DNA of 64,000 nt from Glycomyces paridis. Lineage in GTDB: Bacteria > Actinomycetota > Actinomycetes > Mycobacteriales > Micromonosporaceae. The position numbers and the translations under genes were made by a program. The notes below the pieces were generated by a model. It was not told the origin of the DNA, made no database searches, and saw only the letters and a list, made by a program, of their open reading frames with translations. The DNA is taken from assembly GCF_004912155.1 (NCBI RefSeq), contig NZ_STGX01000012.1, positions 1 through 64,000 on the forward strand. Reading direction: 5' to 3'. Of the stretch, positions 25,505-34,964 are shown piece after piece; the stretch's first letter is position 1, and each line of letters starts with the position of its first letter.

Positions 25505-26341
25505 CTAGCGGCTGAGGTTCTTGAATCGGCTGACGCCGAGGGGCAGGAAGATCGCGGTGATGACCAGGGGCCACAGGAGGGCCGCGAGGAGGGCGTGCTG
25601 TTCGGGCCAGGAGCCGCCGGCGGCGATCGGGTTGCCGAAGAGTTCTCGGATGGCGGTTGCGGTGGCGGAGACGGGGTTCCAGGCGGCGATGGCGCCGAGC
25701 CAGCCGGGCATGAGCTCGGGGGGAGTGAACACCGAGGAGACCATGCCGAACGGGAAGGCGAGGGCGAACAGGTTCCCGGCCTGCTCGATGCCCTTGACCA
25801 GGAGGCCGATCCAGACGCCGACCCAGATGAGGGCGAAGCGCAGCCAGAGCAGGAGTGCGAAGGCGCCCAGGGTCTCCCAGAAGGTGCCCTCGGAGCGCCA
25901 GCCGATGACGATGGCGATCAGGAAGAGGACGAGGAGGTCGACGGCGGCGTGGAGGGTGTCGGCGATGTTGCGGCCCACCACGACCGCGGAGGAGGCCATC
26001 GGCATGGAGCGGACCCGGTCGATGAAGCCCTTCTCCTTGGCGTCGGCGACCGCGAAGGCGGTGTTCATGAAGCCGAAGGCCATGGTCATGGCGAACATGC
26101 CGGGCATGGCGTAGGCGACGTAGTCGACCCCGGCGCCCTGGCCGGTGACGTCCATGGCCGAGCCGAAGACGTACACGAACAGCAGGACCATGACGATCGG
26201 GAACCCGAGCTGCCACAGGAAGTTCGAGGGCTGGCGCAGGAGGTGGGTGAACTCCTGGCCGACGATGGTGCGGTAGTCGTGGAGCGTCCATTTGACGCGC
26301 CCGGCGAGCGTCTCGTCGGGCATGGCGGCGAGCGCGGTCAT
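25505..26341 (-). CDS. ABC-2 type drug exporter permease (DrrB-like)
   Basis: This 278-residue membrane protein has six helices. The N-terminal region [20 protein letters not shown] and the [15 protein letters not shown] loop are typical of DrrB/ABC-2 permeases that export drugs or lipids. Its ATG overlaps the stop of the ATPase gene by four bases. Together with the divergent TetR gene it forms a self-regulated efflux module. The substrate is unknown. Confidence 0.92.
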   Translation of the reverse strand: MTALAAMPDETLAGRVKWTLHDYRTIVGQEFTHLLRQPSNFLWQLGFPIVMVLLFVYVFGSAMDVTGQGAGVDYVAYAMPGMFAMTMAFGFMNTAFAVADAKEKGFIDRVRSMPMASSAVVVGRNIADTLHAAVDLLVLFLIAIVIGWRSEGTFWETLGAFALLLWLRFALIWVGVWIGLLVKGIEQAGNLFALAFPFGMVSSVFTPPELMPGWLGAIAAWNPVSATATAIRELFGNPIAAGGSWPEQHALLAALLWPLVITAIFLPLGVSRFKNLSR

Positions 26342-27303
26342 CGGTCCTCCTTGGGGGCCTTGGTGGTGCCTTCGCCGATGAGTTCGAGGAAGGCCTCGTC
26401 GAGGGTGGGGCGGCGCAGGCCGATGTCGGCGACGGTCAGGGCGCGGTCCCTGACGGCGGTGGCGGCGGCCGTCAGGGCGGCCACGGGTTCTTTGACGGGG
26501 GCGGCGACGGAGGAGGCGCCCTCGTCGGTGACGACCTCGCCTTCGGCGACGGCGGCGACGATGTCGGCGAGCGCGGAGAGGTCGGCCGGGTCGGCGGCGA
26601 CGATCTCCAGGCGGTCGGCGCCCATGCGGCGCTTGAGGCCGGCGGGGGTGTCGTCGACGAGGTTGCGGCCGTGGTCGATGACGGCGATGCGGTCGCAGAG
26701 CCGGTCGGCCTCGTCGAGGTAGTGGGTGGTGAGGACGACGGTGGTGCCGTCGGCGGCGAGGCCCGAGACGGCGTCCCAGACCTCGCGGCGCCCGGCGGGG
26801 TCAAGGCCGGTGGTGGGTTCGTCGAGGAACAGGACCTGCGGGGCGAGGATCATGCTGGCGGCGAGGTCGAGGCGGCGTTTCATGCCGCCGGAGAAGCCCT
26901 TGGCCTGGCGGTCGGCGGCCTCGGTGAGCCCGAACTGGTCCAGGAGCCGGTCGGCGCGCTCGCGTGCGGCGGCCTTGGGGAGGCGGAAGAGCTTGCCGAA
27001 GAGGACGAGGTTCTGGCGGGCGGTGAGCAGTTCGTCGACGGCGGTCCGCTGGCCGGTGAGGCCGATGCGGCGGCGGACCTGGCGGGCCTCGCGGGCGATG
27101 TCGAAGCCGGCGACCGCGGCGGTGCCGGTGTCGAAGCGCAGCAGGGTGGTGAGGATGCGGACGCAGGTGGTCTTGCCCGCGCCGTTGGGGCCGAGGAGCC
27201 CGAGGACGGTCCCGGACTCGGCGACGAGGTCGAAGCCGTCGAGCGCGGCGGTGTCCTTGAATCGTTTGCCGAGGTTGCTGGCCTCGACGGTGGTGGTCGG
27301 CAT
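26338..27303 (-). CDS. ABC exporter ATP-binding protein (DrrA-like)
   Basis: The 321-residue protein carries Walker [12 protein letters not shown], signature [12 protein letters not shown], Walker [14 protein letters not shown] and the switch His in [13 protein letters not shown] ~90-residue C-terminal extension is typical of DrrA. It powers export through the DrrB-like permease. The ATG at 27303 follows AAGGGGGAA. The operator at 27321-27363 lies between it and the TetR gene. Confidence 0.94.
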   Translation of the reverse strand: MPTTTVEASNLGKRFKDTAALDGFDLVAESGTVLGLLGPNGAGKTTCVRILTTLLRFDTGTAAVAGFDIAREARQVRRRIGLTGQRTAVDELLTARQNLVLFGKLFRLPKAAARERADRLLDQFGLTEAADRQAKGFSGGMKRRLDLAASMILAPQVLFLDEPTTGLDPAGRREVWDAVSGLAADGTTVVLTTHYLDEADRLCDRIAVIDHGRNLVDDTPAGLKRRMGADRLEIVAADPADLSALADIVAAVAEGEVVTDEGASSVAAPVKEPVAALTAAATAVRDRALTVADIGLRRPTLDEAFLELIGEGTTKAPKEDR

Positions 27304-27320
27304 GGACTGGTTCCCCCTTG

Positions 27321-27363
27321 ATCGGGTACGTTGTACCCAGTAATAGCATACGACGTACCCGAT
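27321..27363. promoter_or_regulatory. TetR operator between exporter and regulator genes
   Basis: Two nested symmetries are visible. An 11-bp inverted repeat ATCGGGTACGT (27321-27331) pairs with ACGTACCCGAT (27353-27363). Inside it, the palindrome GGGTAC-GTT-GTACCC (27324-27338) is echoed by GCATAC-GAC-GTACCC (27346-27360), 22 bp apart. It would let one TetR-family repressor control both directions. Confidence 0.7.
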
Positions 27364-27390
27364 TAGCAAGCGCGATATCATGAGGCCCCT

Positions 27391-28191
27391 ATGGCGACAC
27401 CACAAACCGGCGCAGGCGACCCCGTACGCAGCTCAGAGCTGCTCTGGCGCGCGTTCGAACCGCAGCACACCAGGCCCGGGCCCAAACCGAGGCTCACCGT
27501 CGAGCAGATCGTCACCGCGGCGATCGCCCTCGCCGACCGGGACGGGCTCGGCGCGCTCAACATGCGCAACGTCGCCGCCGAGCTCGACGTCGGCACCATG
27601 AGCCTCTACCGGTACGTCCCCGGCAAGGGCGAACTCCTCGACCTCATGGTCGACGCCGTCAACGCCCCTGACGGCGACGAGCCCGACACCGCGGGCATGG
27701 ACTGGCGGGAGGTCCTGGAGTACCTGGCGTCGAGCACGCTCACGTTCTACGCCGCCCACCCGTGGATCCTGGAGGTCAACCAGAAGCGGCCCGTGCTCGG
27801 GCCTCAGTCGCTGCGCGGCCTCGACTTCGCGCTCGCGGCCTTCGACGACCACGACCTCTCCGACCGCGAGGCCATCCTCATCATCACGGCCGTGTTCGGC
27901 ACCGTCACCGGGATCGCCCTGTCGTACCTCATCCAGGACGTCCCGGCCGACCAGGGCGGGCCGGTGTCCACCGAGGAGGAGTGGTGGGAGGTGCAGCTGC
28001 CGTACCTCCAGCGCGCCATGGAGTCCGGCCGCTTCCCGCGCATGTCCCGCCTCGACCAGGAGGACGCCTGGAACGTCACCCCCGAGACGGCGGTCCGGCA
28101 CACCCTCGACGCCTACCTGGCGGGCATCGCGCCGCGCATGGAGGCGACCTACCGGCCGGGCGCGCGCTCGCCGGGGCGCGACGCGACCTGA
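27391..28191 (+). CDS. TetR family transcriptional repressor (TetR_C class)
   Basis: The protein has 266 residues. After a ~30-residue lead, the helix-turn-helix is LTVEQIVTAAIALADRDGLG then NMRNVAAELDVGTMSLYRYV (about residues 36-75). The C-terminal domain (YAAHPWILEVNQKRPVLGP) is that of the tetracycline-repressor class that senses drug-like ligands. It is divergent from the DrrAB-like exporter, with a clear operator between them, so local autoregulated repression is likely. Confidence 0.92.
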   Translation: MATPQTGAGDPVRSSELLWRAFEPQHTRPGPKPRLTVEQIVTAAIALADRDGLGALNMRNVAAELDVGTMSLYRYVPGKGELLDLMVDAVNAPDGDEPDTAGMDWREVLEYLASSTLTFYAAHPWILEVNQKRPVLGPQSLRGLDFALAAFDDHDLSDREAILIITAVFGTVTGIALSYLIQDVPADQGGPVSTEEEWWEVQLPYLQRAMESGRFPRMSRLDQEDAWNVTPETAVRHTLDAYLAGIAPRMEATYRPGARSPGRDAT

Positions 28192-28201
28192 CGGACGGCG
28201 G

Positions 28202-29353
28202 CTACGCCCAGCGGAAGTACCAGGCGCGCGACCTGATCATGTGCTCGGCGAGGTCCTCCAGCGTCGGGACGCCCGAGTCCAGGAGGTCCGGGCAGTACGC
28301 GTACGCCTCGCCCGCCACCGCGATCGCCTCCTCGGCGCTCGGCGGGCGCGGCACGTACAGCTCCACGACGTCGTACGTCATCGCGACCAGCTCGGCCTCG
28401 AAGCGCCGGTTCCAGCTGCGCAGGACCGCCGCGTGCTCGGCGCCGTACAGCTCCCAGTTCGTCGAGCCCTTCCAGGGGAACATCGCCGGGATCTTCCAGC
28501 CCGCGTCGGTCTCGACCAGGCCCAGCAGGCCCTCGTACTGCGGCGTCGCGAAATCGGAGTCGCCGCGCCGTGGCAGGATCGGCACGCCCCGGGCGGGCTC
28601 GCCCGCCTCGGCGGCCTTGTCGTGCAGGAGCTCGGCCGAGTCGATCTCGTCGGCGCGGGCAAGCTCGTCGTCGCCCTCGTGGATGATCGCCTCGCCGTTG
28701 TCGCGCCACTCCTCGGGCGCGCCGAGGAGCACCGGCATCCAGCCGGTCTGGTCGGCGGCCTGGCGGATGTCGAGCCACCAGCGCAGGGCCTCCGAGGAGC
28801 GGACCGCGAACGCCCACATGGCGGTGTCGCCCCGCCGCACCAGCTGGTGCATCTTCGGGACGGCGAGGCCGGCGGCGCGCAGGTCCGCGCGCGGCGAGCC
28901 CTCGATGTCGAGCGCCTCGTCCGCCTCCATGCGCGGCATCATCTCGTCGCGGCCGGTGCCCGAGCGGCGCGGCGGCTCGGGCTTGTCCAGGGAGAGCAGT
29001 TCGCGGCGGGGCCGCTCGGGCACGAAGATCTCGGACGGCACGGGCCGATCCCCGTCCAGGTCGGGCACGGCCACGAGCCGGGGGGCGTCGGACTCGCCCT
29101 CCGGTTCCGGGTCGAGCGCGGGCACGAGCCGGAGGCCGGCGGCGGCCGGCGTTGTCGAAGCGATGCTGTCCTCCTCGGGAGCGTCGGCCCGGGGCTGCGG
29201 GCCGGTCTCGGGGGCGGCATCGTCGAGGGCGCCTGAGGTCGGGCCGGGTTCGGAGTCCGGCTCGGGCTCAGGGGTCGCTGAGGGTTGGGCGGCGGGATCT
29301 GGCACTGAATCTGGCGTGTCCCGGCGCCCCAACAGACGCTGGAGGAGTCCCAC
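28202..29353 (-). CDS. DUF4253 domain protein with long acidic linker
   Basis: The protein has 383 residues. The N-terminal ~150 are Pro/Glu/Asp-rich and probably disordered. The C-terminal ~110 match DUF4253: HAAVLRSWNRRFEAELVAMT, LYVPRPPSAEEAIAVAGEAY then YCPDLLDSG and a final WYFRW. The family is of unknown function. GTG at 29353, four bases after GGAG, is preferred to an upstream GTG at 29413 that lacks a site. It ends 10 bp from the convergent TetR gene. Confidence 0.75.
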   Translation of the reverse strand: MGLLQRLLGRRDTPDSVPDPAAQPSATPEPEPDSEPGPTSGALDDAAPETGPQPRADAPEEDSIASTTPAAAGLRLVPALDPEPEGESDAPRLVAVPDLDGDRPVPSEIFVPERPRRELLSLDKPEPPRRSGTGRDEMMPRMEADEALDIEGSPRADLRAAGLAVPKMHQLVRRGDTAMWAFAVRSSEALRWWLDIRQAADQTGWMPVLLGAPEEWRDNGEAIIHEGDDELARADEIDSAELLHDKAAEAGEPARGVPILPRRGDSDFATPQYEGLLGLVETDAGWKIPAMFPWKGSTNWELYGAEHAAVLRSWNRRFEAELVAMTYDVVELYVPRPPSAEEAIAVAGEAYAYCPDLLDSGVPTLEDLAEHMIRSRAWYFRWA

Positions 29354-29438
29354 AGTTCTCCATGATGCCCTGTCGCCGTCGGACGCGCCACGCCCACCCC
29401 CGAAGAGGGACACGCGATTTCGGGCCGGGCGCGGGACG

Positions 29439-29534
29439 CTAGCGGCCGCGGCCCTTGCGGAACAGGATGCCGAAGAAGAAGGCGCAGGTCAAGATGATGA
29501 CCAGCACGGCGAGGAGTTTGAACAGCAGGATCAT
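29439..29534 (-). CDS. Small single-TM protein (31 aa)
   Basis: A short frame encodes MILLFKLLAVLVIILTCAFF then FGILFRKGRGR: one hydrophobic helix and a basic tail, as in many real bacterial membrane microproteins. It follows the SGNH hydrolase gene by 31 bp on the same strand. The ribosome site is weak (GCGAAG), so expression is uncertain. Composition and position favour a real gene over chance. Confidence 0.45.
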   Translation of the reverse strand: MILLFKLLAVLVIILTCAFFFGILFRKGRGR

Positions 29535-29565
29535 CGGGACTTCGCAATCGGTGTCGGGGCGCGCA

Positions 29566-30327
29566 TCACTGCACCTCGGTGAGGTCGGGTCGCTTCGGGT
29601 CCACCGTGTCGCCGCTGGACTTGCCCGTCAGGCGCCGCTTCACCCACGGCGCGAGGTGCCTGCCGGCCCACTGCACGCCGTTCATCTCGCGGCGGGGGCG
29701 CGGCAGGTCGGGGAGGGGGCGGACCCAGGCGGGGTCGGGCTCGATGTCGAGCGCGCGGCACACGTCGTAGGCGACGCGCTGGTGGCCGAGGGTGTTGAGG
29801 TGGAGGCGGTCCTCCGACCACAGGCGCGGGTCGTCGAAGGCGCGGTCGTCCCACAGGTCGACCAGGACGGCGCCGTGGCGTTTGGCGACGCGCTTGTACG
29901 CGTCGTTGGTGGCGATGAAGCGCTTGCGCAGCACCGCGATGCCGGGGATGTGCGGGGTGATGTCGGCGCAGGTGAAGAGGATGACCTCGGCGCCGGAGGC
30001 CTTGAGGAGGCGGACCACCTCGTGGGCGCGGGTGGAGAGCTGCGTCGGGTTGAACCCGGGGCGCAGGGCGTCGTTGCCGCCCGCGGCGAAGGAGACGAGG
30101 TCGGGGCTCTGCTTGATGGCGGGGACGACCTGCTCGTCGACGATGCGGTCGAAGAGGCGGCCCCGCACGGCGAGGTTGGCGTAGGCGAAACCGGGCCAGT
30201 GCCGGGCGGCGCGGCGGGCGAACAGGTCGGCCCAGCCGCGGTACCGGTCACCGTCGGGATCGGGGTCGCCGACCCCCTCGGTGAAACTGTCGCCGATGGC
30301 CACGAAACTCGAATACTCCGCCGCCAA
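29566..30327 (-). CDS. SGNH/GDSL-family esterase
   Basis: This 253-residue hydrolase has block I FVAIGDSFTEGVGD (nucleophile Ser), the conserved Gly and Asn in LAVRGRL and AAGGNDALRP, and block V DRLHLNTLGHQRVA with catalytic Asp and His. It probably cleaves an ester or acetyl group. No signal peptide is seen, so it is likely cytoplasmic. TTG at 30327 is chosen because GGAGG lies nine bases upstream and the first strand starts right after. Confidence 0.87.
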   Translation of the reverse strand: MAAEYSSFVAIGDSFTEGVGDPDPDGDRYRGWADLFARRAARHWPGFAYANLAVRGRLFDRIVDEQVVPAIKQSPDLVSFAAGGNDALRPGFNPTQLSTRAHEVVRLLKASGAEVILFTCADITPHIPGIAVLRKRFIATNDAYKRVAKRHGAVLVDLWDDRAFDDPRLWSEDRLHLNTLGHQRVAYDVCRALDIEPDPAWVRPLPDLPRPRREMNGVQWAGRHLAPWVKRRLTGKSSGDTVDPKRPDLTEVQ

Positions 30328-30485
30328 TGCCCCCCACCTCCGTGTTCGCCCCAGTGCCCGCGCCGGAACCGCGTTGGCGCTGACCAGCATGACTCATGGA
30401 GATAACGATCGGATTTCAATCAGGTGGCGACCACAGACCCACCGGTTCGGATTCACCCCGAACGTGAGGCGCCTGCGGACGGGTC

Positions 30486-30527
30486 CGCTTCGCCCGCTTG
30501 GCATCTCGGTGCCGAGCGGGCGAAGCG
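30486..30527. terminator. Terminator downstream of the GH42 gene
   Basis: An 18-bp stem (one G-T wobble) with a six-base loop lies 12 bp past the beta-galactosidase stop on the minus strand. No T-tract is present. Confidence 0.65.
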
Positions 30528-30539
30528 TCACAGCGGGCC

Positions 30540-32459
30540 TCAGGCGTGCTCGCGGTGCACGACCACCTCTCCGGCGGGCACGTCGATCACCGCGTCGGCG
30601 GTCTTGACCTTCGCGTCGGCGGCGGTGTGGTTGATGCAGAACAGCCAGGCGCGGCCGTCCTCGTGGGCGCGGCGCACCACTTCGACCCCGACCGGCGCCT
30701 CGGCGACCGGACGCACGCCCGCGTCGTCCGCGGCGGCGGCCACGACGCGGTCGAGGGTCGCGTCGTCGGGGAAGGTGGTGAGGTAGTGCGCGGTGCCCTG
30801 CCCGAAGCGGTTGACCAGCCAGGCCGGGGTCCCGTCCTCGTACGTGTCGCGGACCTCGGCGCCGTCGGCGGCCGCGTCCTCGCTCCAGATCCGGCCCGTC
30901 CCGCCCGAGGCCAGGGCCACGGTCGTGTCGACGAGCGGGTAGAACTCCTCGGTGCGCACGCCGAGCACGTCGCGCAGCGCACCGGGGTAGCCGCCGAGGT
31001 AGACGGTGTCGGTCTCGTCGGCGATCCCCGAGTACGGGGTGACGAGCACGGTGCCGCCGCCGTCGGTGAACCGGCGCAGGTTCTCGGCCGCCTCGCGCGA
31101 GAGCAGGTAGACGGCGGGCACCACGACGAGCTTGTAGCCCGAGAGGTCCCCGTCGGGGGCGGCGACGTCGGCGGTGATGCCGGCGCGCCACAGGGCCGCG
31201 TAGTACTCGTTGAAGACGGCCTGCGGGTCGAGTTCGACGGTGGGCCGGGCCTCGTGCTCCTGGGCCCAGCGGTTGGGGAAGTCCCACAGGATCGCGGTCT
31301 CGGCGGTGACGCGCGAGCCCTCGACCTCGGCGAGTTCGCCCAGGCGCGCGCCCAGTTCGCAGACCTCGCGCCAGATCTTGGAATCGGTGCCCGCGTGGGG
31401 GAGCATCCCGGAGTGCCATTTCTCGGCGCCCTGGCGGGAGGCGCGCCACTGGAAGAACATGACGGCGTCGGCGCCGCGGGCGAAGTGCGCGAGGGAGTTG
31501 CGCAGCAGCTCGCGGGGGGCCTTGGCGCGGTTGCGGCCCTGCCAGTTGACGGCGGAGGTGGAGTGCTCCATGAGGATCCACGGCCTGCCGTCGCCGAGGG
31601 AGCGGGCGTAGTCGGCGGCGAAGGCGAGGTTGACGTGCCCGTCGGTGCCGCCCAGGTAGTGGTCGGTGGAGACGACGTCGACGACCTCGGCGAACTCCCA
31701 CAGGTCGATGTCGGCGTGGGAGCCGGTCATGAAGTTGGTGGTCATCGGCTTGTCGGAGTACCTGCGGATGACCTCGGCCTCGGCGAGGTAGTTGCGCACG
31801 AGGCGGTTGGAGGAGAACCGCTTCCAGTCGAGGACGTGACCGGGGTTGGGGATCGTCGGGGTCGGGAGCGGGGCGAACACCTGGTCCCACGAGGCGTAGG
31901 CCTGGGACCAGAACGCGGTGCCCCAGGCGGCGTTGAGGCCGTCGAGGTCGCGGTAGCGCTCGCGCAGCCAGACGCGGAACTTCGCGGTCGCCGCGGCGGT
32001 GTAGGAGCGGGCGTTGTGGCAGCCGTACTCGTTGTGGACGTGCCAGAGGGCGACGGCGGGGTGGTCGGCGTAGCGGGCGGCGAGCCGCTCGGTGATCGCG
32101 AGGGCCTTGGCGAGGTAGACGTCCGAGGACGGGTCGAAGCCCTGGCGGGAGCCGTGGGTGAGCTGGCGGCCCTCGGCGTCGACCATGACGGCCTCGGGGT
32201 AGGTCGCGGCGAACCACGGCGGCGGGGAGGCCGTGGGGGTGGCGAGGCAGGCTTCGATGCCGTTGGCGGCGAGGAGGTCGAGGACCTCGTCGAACCACTC
32301 GAACTCGTAGCGGCCCTCCTCGGGCTCGAACAGGGCCCAGGAGAAGATGCCGACGCTGACGCGGTTGACGCCCGCTTCGCGCATGAGCCGCATGTCCTCG
32401 GCCCACGTCTCGCGGGGCCACTGCTCGGGGTTGTAGTCACCGCCGTAGACGATGGCCAT
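30540..32459 (-). CDS. GH42 family beta-galactosidase
   Basis: This 639-residue intracellular glycosidase hydrolyses terminal beta-galactosides. The TIM barrel starts at YGGDYNPEQWPRETWAEDM. The acid/base Glu is in WHVHNEYGCH (about residue 147) and the nucleophile Glu in WILMEHSTSAVNWQ (about 300). The central trimerisation and C-terminal beta domains follow. The length is normal for GH42. The ATG at 32459 follows AAGGAG. It is monocistronic, with a promoter at 32501-32529. No transporter or LacI gene adjoins it. Confidence 0.95.
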   Translation of the reverse strand: MAIVYGGDYNPEQWPRETWAEDMRLMREAGVNRVSVGIFSWALFEPEEGRYEFEWFDEVLDLLAANGIEACLATPTASPPPWFAATYPEAVMVDAEGRQLTHGSRQGFDPSSDVYLAKALAITERLAARYADHPAVALWHVHNEYGCHNARSYTAAATAKFRVWLRERYRDLDGLNAAWGTAFWSQAYASWDQVFAPLPTPTIPNPGHVLDWKRFSSNRLVRNYLAEAEVIRRYSDKPMTTNFMTGSHADIDLWEFAEVVDVVSTDHYLGGTDGHVNLAFAADYARSLGDGRPWILMEHSTSAVNWQGRNRAKAPRELLRNSLAHFARGADAVMFFQWRASRQGAEKWHSGMLPHAGTDSKIWREVCELGARLGELAEVEGSRVTAETAILWDFPNRWAQEHEARPTVELDPQAVFNEYYAALWRAGITADVAAPDGDLSGYKLVVVPAVYLLSREAAENLRRFTDGGGTVLVTPYSGIADETDTVYLGGYPGALRDVLGVRTEEFYPLVDTTVALASGGTGRIWSEDAAADGAEVRDTYEDGTPAWLVNRFGQGTAHYLTTFPDDATLDRVVAAAADDAGVRPVAEAPVGVEVVRRAHEDGRAWLFCINHTAADAKVKTADAVIDVPAGEVVVHREHA

Positions 32460-32500
32460 GGTGGAGCTCCTTCGCTCGCTGAGGGTTGGGTGCGCCCCCA

Positions 32501-32529
32501 AGGCTACGGCAACCCGATCACCGCTTCAA
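32501..32529 (-). promoter_or_regulatory. Promoter of the GH42 gene
   Basis: On the minus strand TTGAAG (32529-32524) and TAGCCT (32506-32501) are spaced by 17 bp, a good match to a housekeeping sigma promoter, ~40 bp ahead of the start codon. Confidence 0.55.
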
Positions 32530-32666
32530 GGCCATTCACCAGCTTTTTCATACCCTTGCACTAAGTGGCGGAGGTCTCGAAAACGCTCTCCTGCACCCGT
32601 CTTGAGCAGCCCGGGGAGCGCCGGAACGTGTGCATTGCGACGCGTGCGGGTGCGGGAATTCCTCGG

Positions 32667-33497
32667 TCAGGCCGCGGTGTACCAGCCGGCCGCGCCCGGC
32701 TCGACCCACCAGGTGCGCTTGCGGCCGAGTTCGCCGACCAGGCCGTCCTGGATGAACGTGACGGAGTCCTCCGGGTGCACGGCCACGGCCCGGCCGCGGG
32801 CCCGGCGCACCTCGATGCGCAGGCGCTTGCGCAGGCGGCCCACGGTGACGGGCACCGCGATCGCGACGTCGACCTTCCCGTCGGCCGGGTCGGGCTCGGC
32901 CAGGACCATGTCGTCGGCCGCCGCGTACCCGTCGGCGTTCGCGACGACGCAGGCGAGGATCTGCTCGCTGCCGTCGGCGAGCACGACGTCGTCGAGGTTG
33001 ACGACCCCGCGCCAGGGCCGGTCGCCGCCCCCGAGGCGCACGCCGTCGATCGCGACCCCGCCGCCGTCGTGGCGCAGCAGGTCGGTGCGCTTCACGCGGC
33101 CTCCGGCGACGGCCGCGGCGACCTCGGCGGGCTTCTCGGGCAGGCCCAGGCGCGCGACGATGCCGGGCACGGCGCCCAGCGGCAGGACCGCGAGCGCGGG
33201 CAGGTCGGCGACGGTGCGCCCCTCGGGCAGGCCCTCGGGGCGCTTGGAGGCGGCGGGGAGGGCGTGGCGGGTGAAGCGGGCGAGGACGGCGTTGACCTGC
33301 TCGTCGGTGTCGGCGGCGAGGACGATGCGCGATTCGGGGTCGTCGAGGGCGGCGTCGATCTCCTCGGCCTTGGCGGCCTCGACCATGCGCACGGCGGCGC
33401 CGCGCGCTTTGAGGTCGTCCACCAGGTGCAGGGTCGGGGTGCGCGGCCCGGGGTTCGCGCAGTTCGTCTCCACGAGTGTCAACACGACAACGTTCAC
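32667..33497 (-). CDS. Diacylglycerol/lipid-kinase-like protein lacking the GGDGT motif
   Basis: The protein has 276 residues. The segment LPALAVLPLGAVPGIVARLG then AVAGGRVKRTDLLR follows the pattern of the DAGK/YegS catalytic domain (PLGTGN...A.GR...DL). The nucleotide-binding GGDGT is replaced by AADTDEQ, and GTGN by GAVP. It is therefore a degenerate relative, probably catalytically dead or changed. The GTG at 33497 follows AAGG. It is divergent from purA. I am moderately sure of the family and not of any function. Confidence 0.55.
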   Translation of the reverse strand: MNVVVLTLVETNCANPGPRTPTLHLVDDLKARGAAVRMVEAAKAEEIDAALDDPESRIVLAADTDEQVNAVLARFTRHALPAASKRPEGLPEGRTVADLPALAVLPLGAVPGIVARLGLPEKPAEVAAAVAGGRVKRTDLLRHDGGGVAIDGVRLGGGDRPWRGVVNLDDVVLADGSEQILACVVANADGYAAADDMVLAEPDPADGKVDVAIAVPVTVGRLRKRLRIEVRRARGRAVAVHPEDSVTFIQDGLVGELGRKRTWWVEPGAAGWYTAA

Positions 33498-33599
33498 GGC
33501 CGCAACCTTACGGTGTGACGGGGACCCGATTCATAGTGCTCAGCCCTGCTGAGACCCCGGATAAATGAATGCAAGTAGGCTTACCAGGTAATCGGGTGA

Positions 33600-34910
<1,311 letters not shown>

Positions 34911-34922
34911 CAGTGCTTGCAT

Positions 34923-34951
34923 GAAGGGCCCCGGCGTCGCCGGGGCCCTTC
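34923..34951. terminator. Bidirectional terminator of purA and the PASTA kinase
   Basis: A perfect 13-bp stem GAAGGGCCCCGGC/GCCGGGGCCCTTC with a GTC loop lies between convergent genes. Confidence 0.9.
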
Positions 34952-34964
34952 GGCGTGTGCGGGT

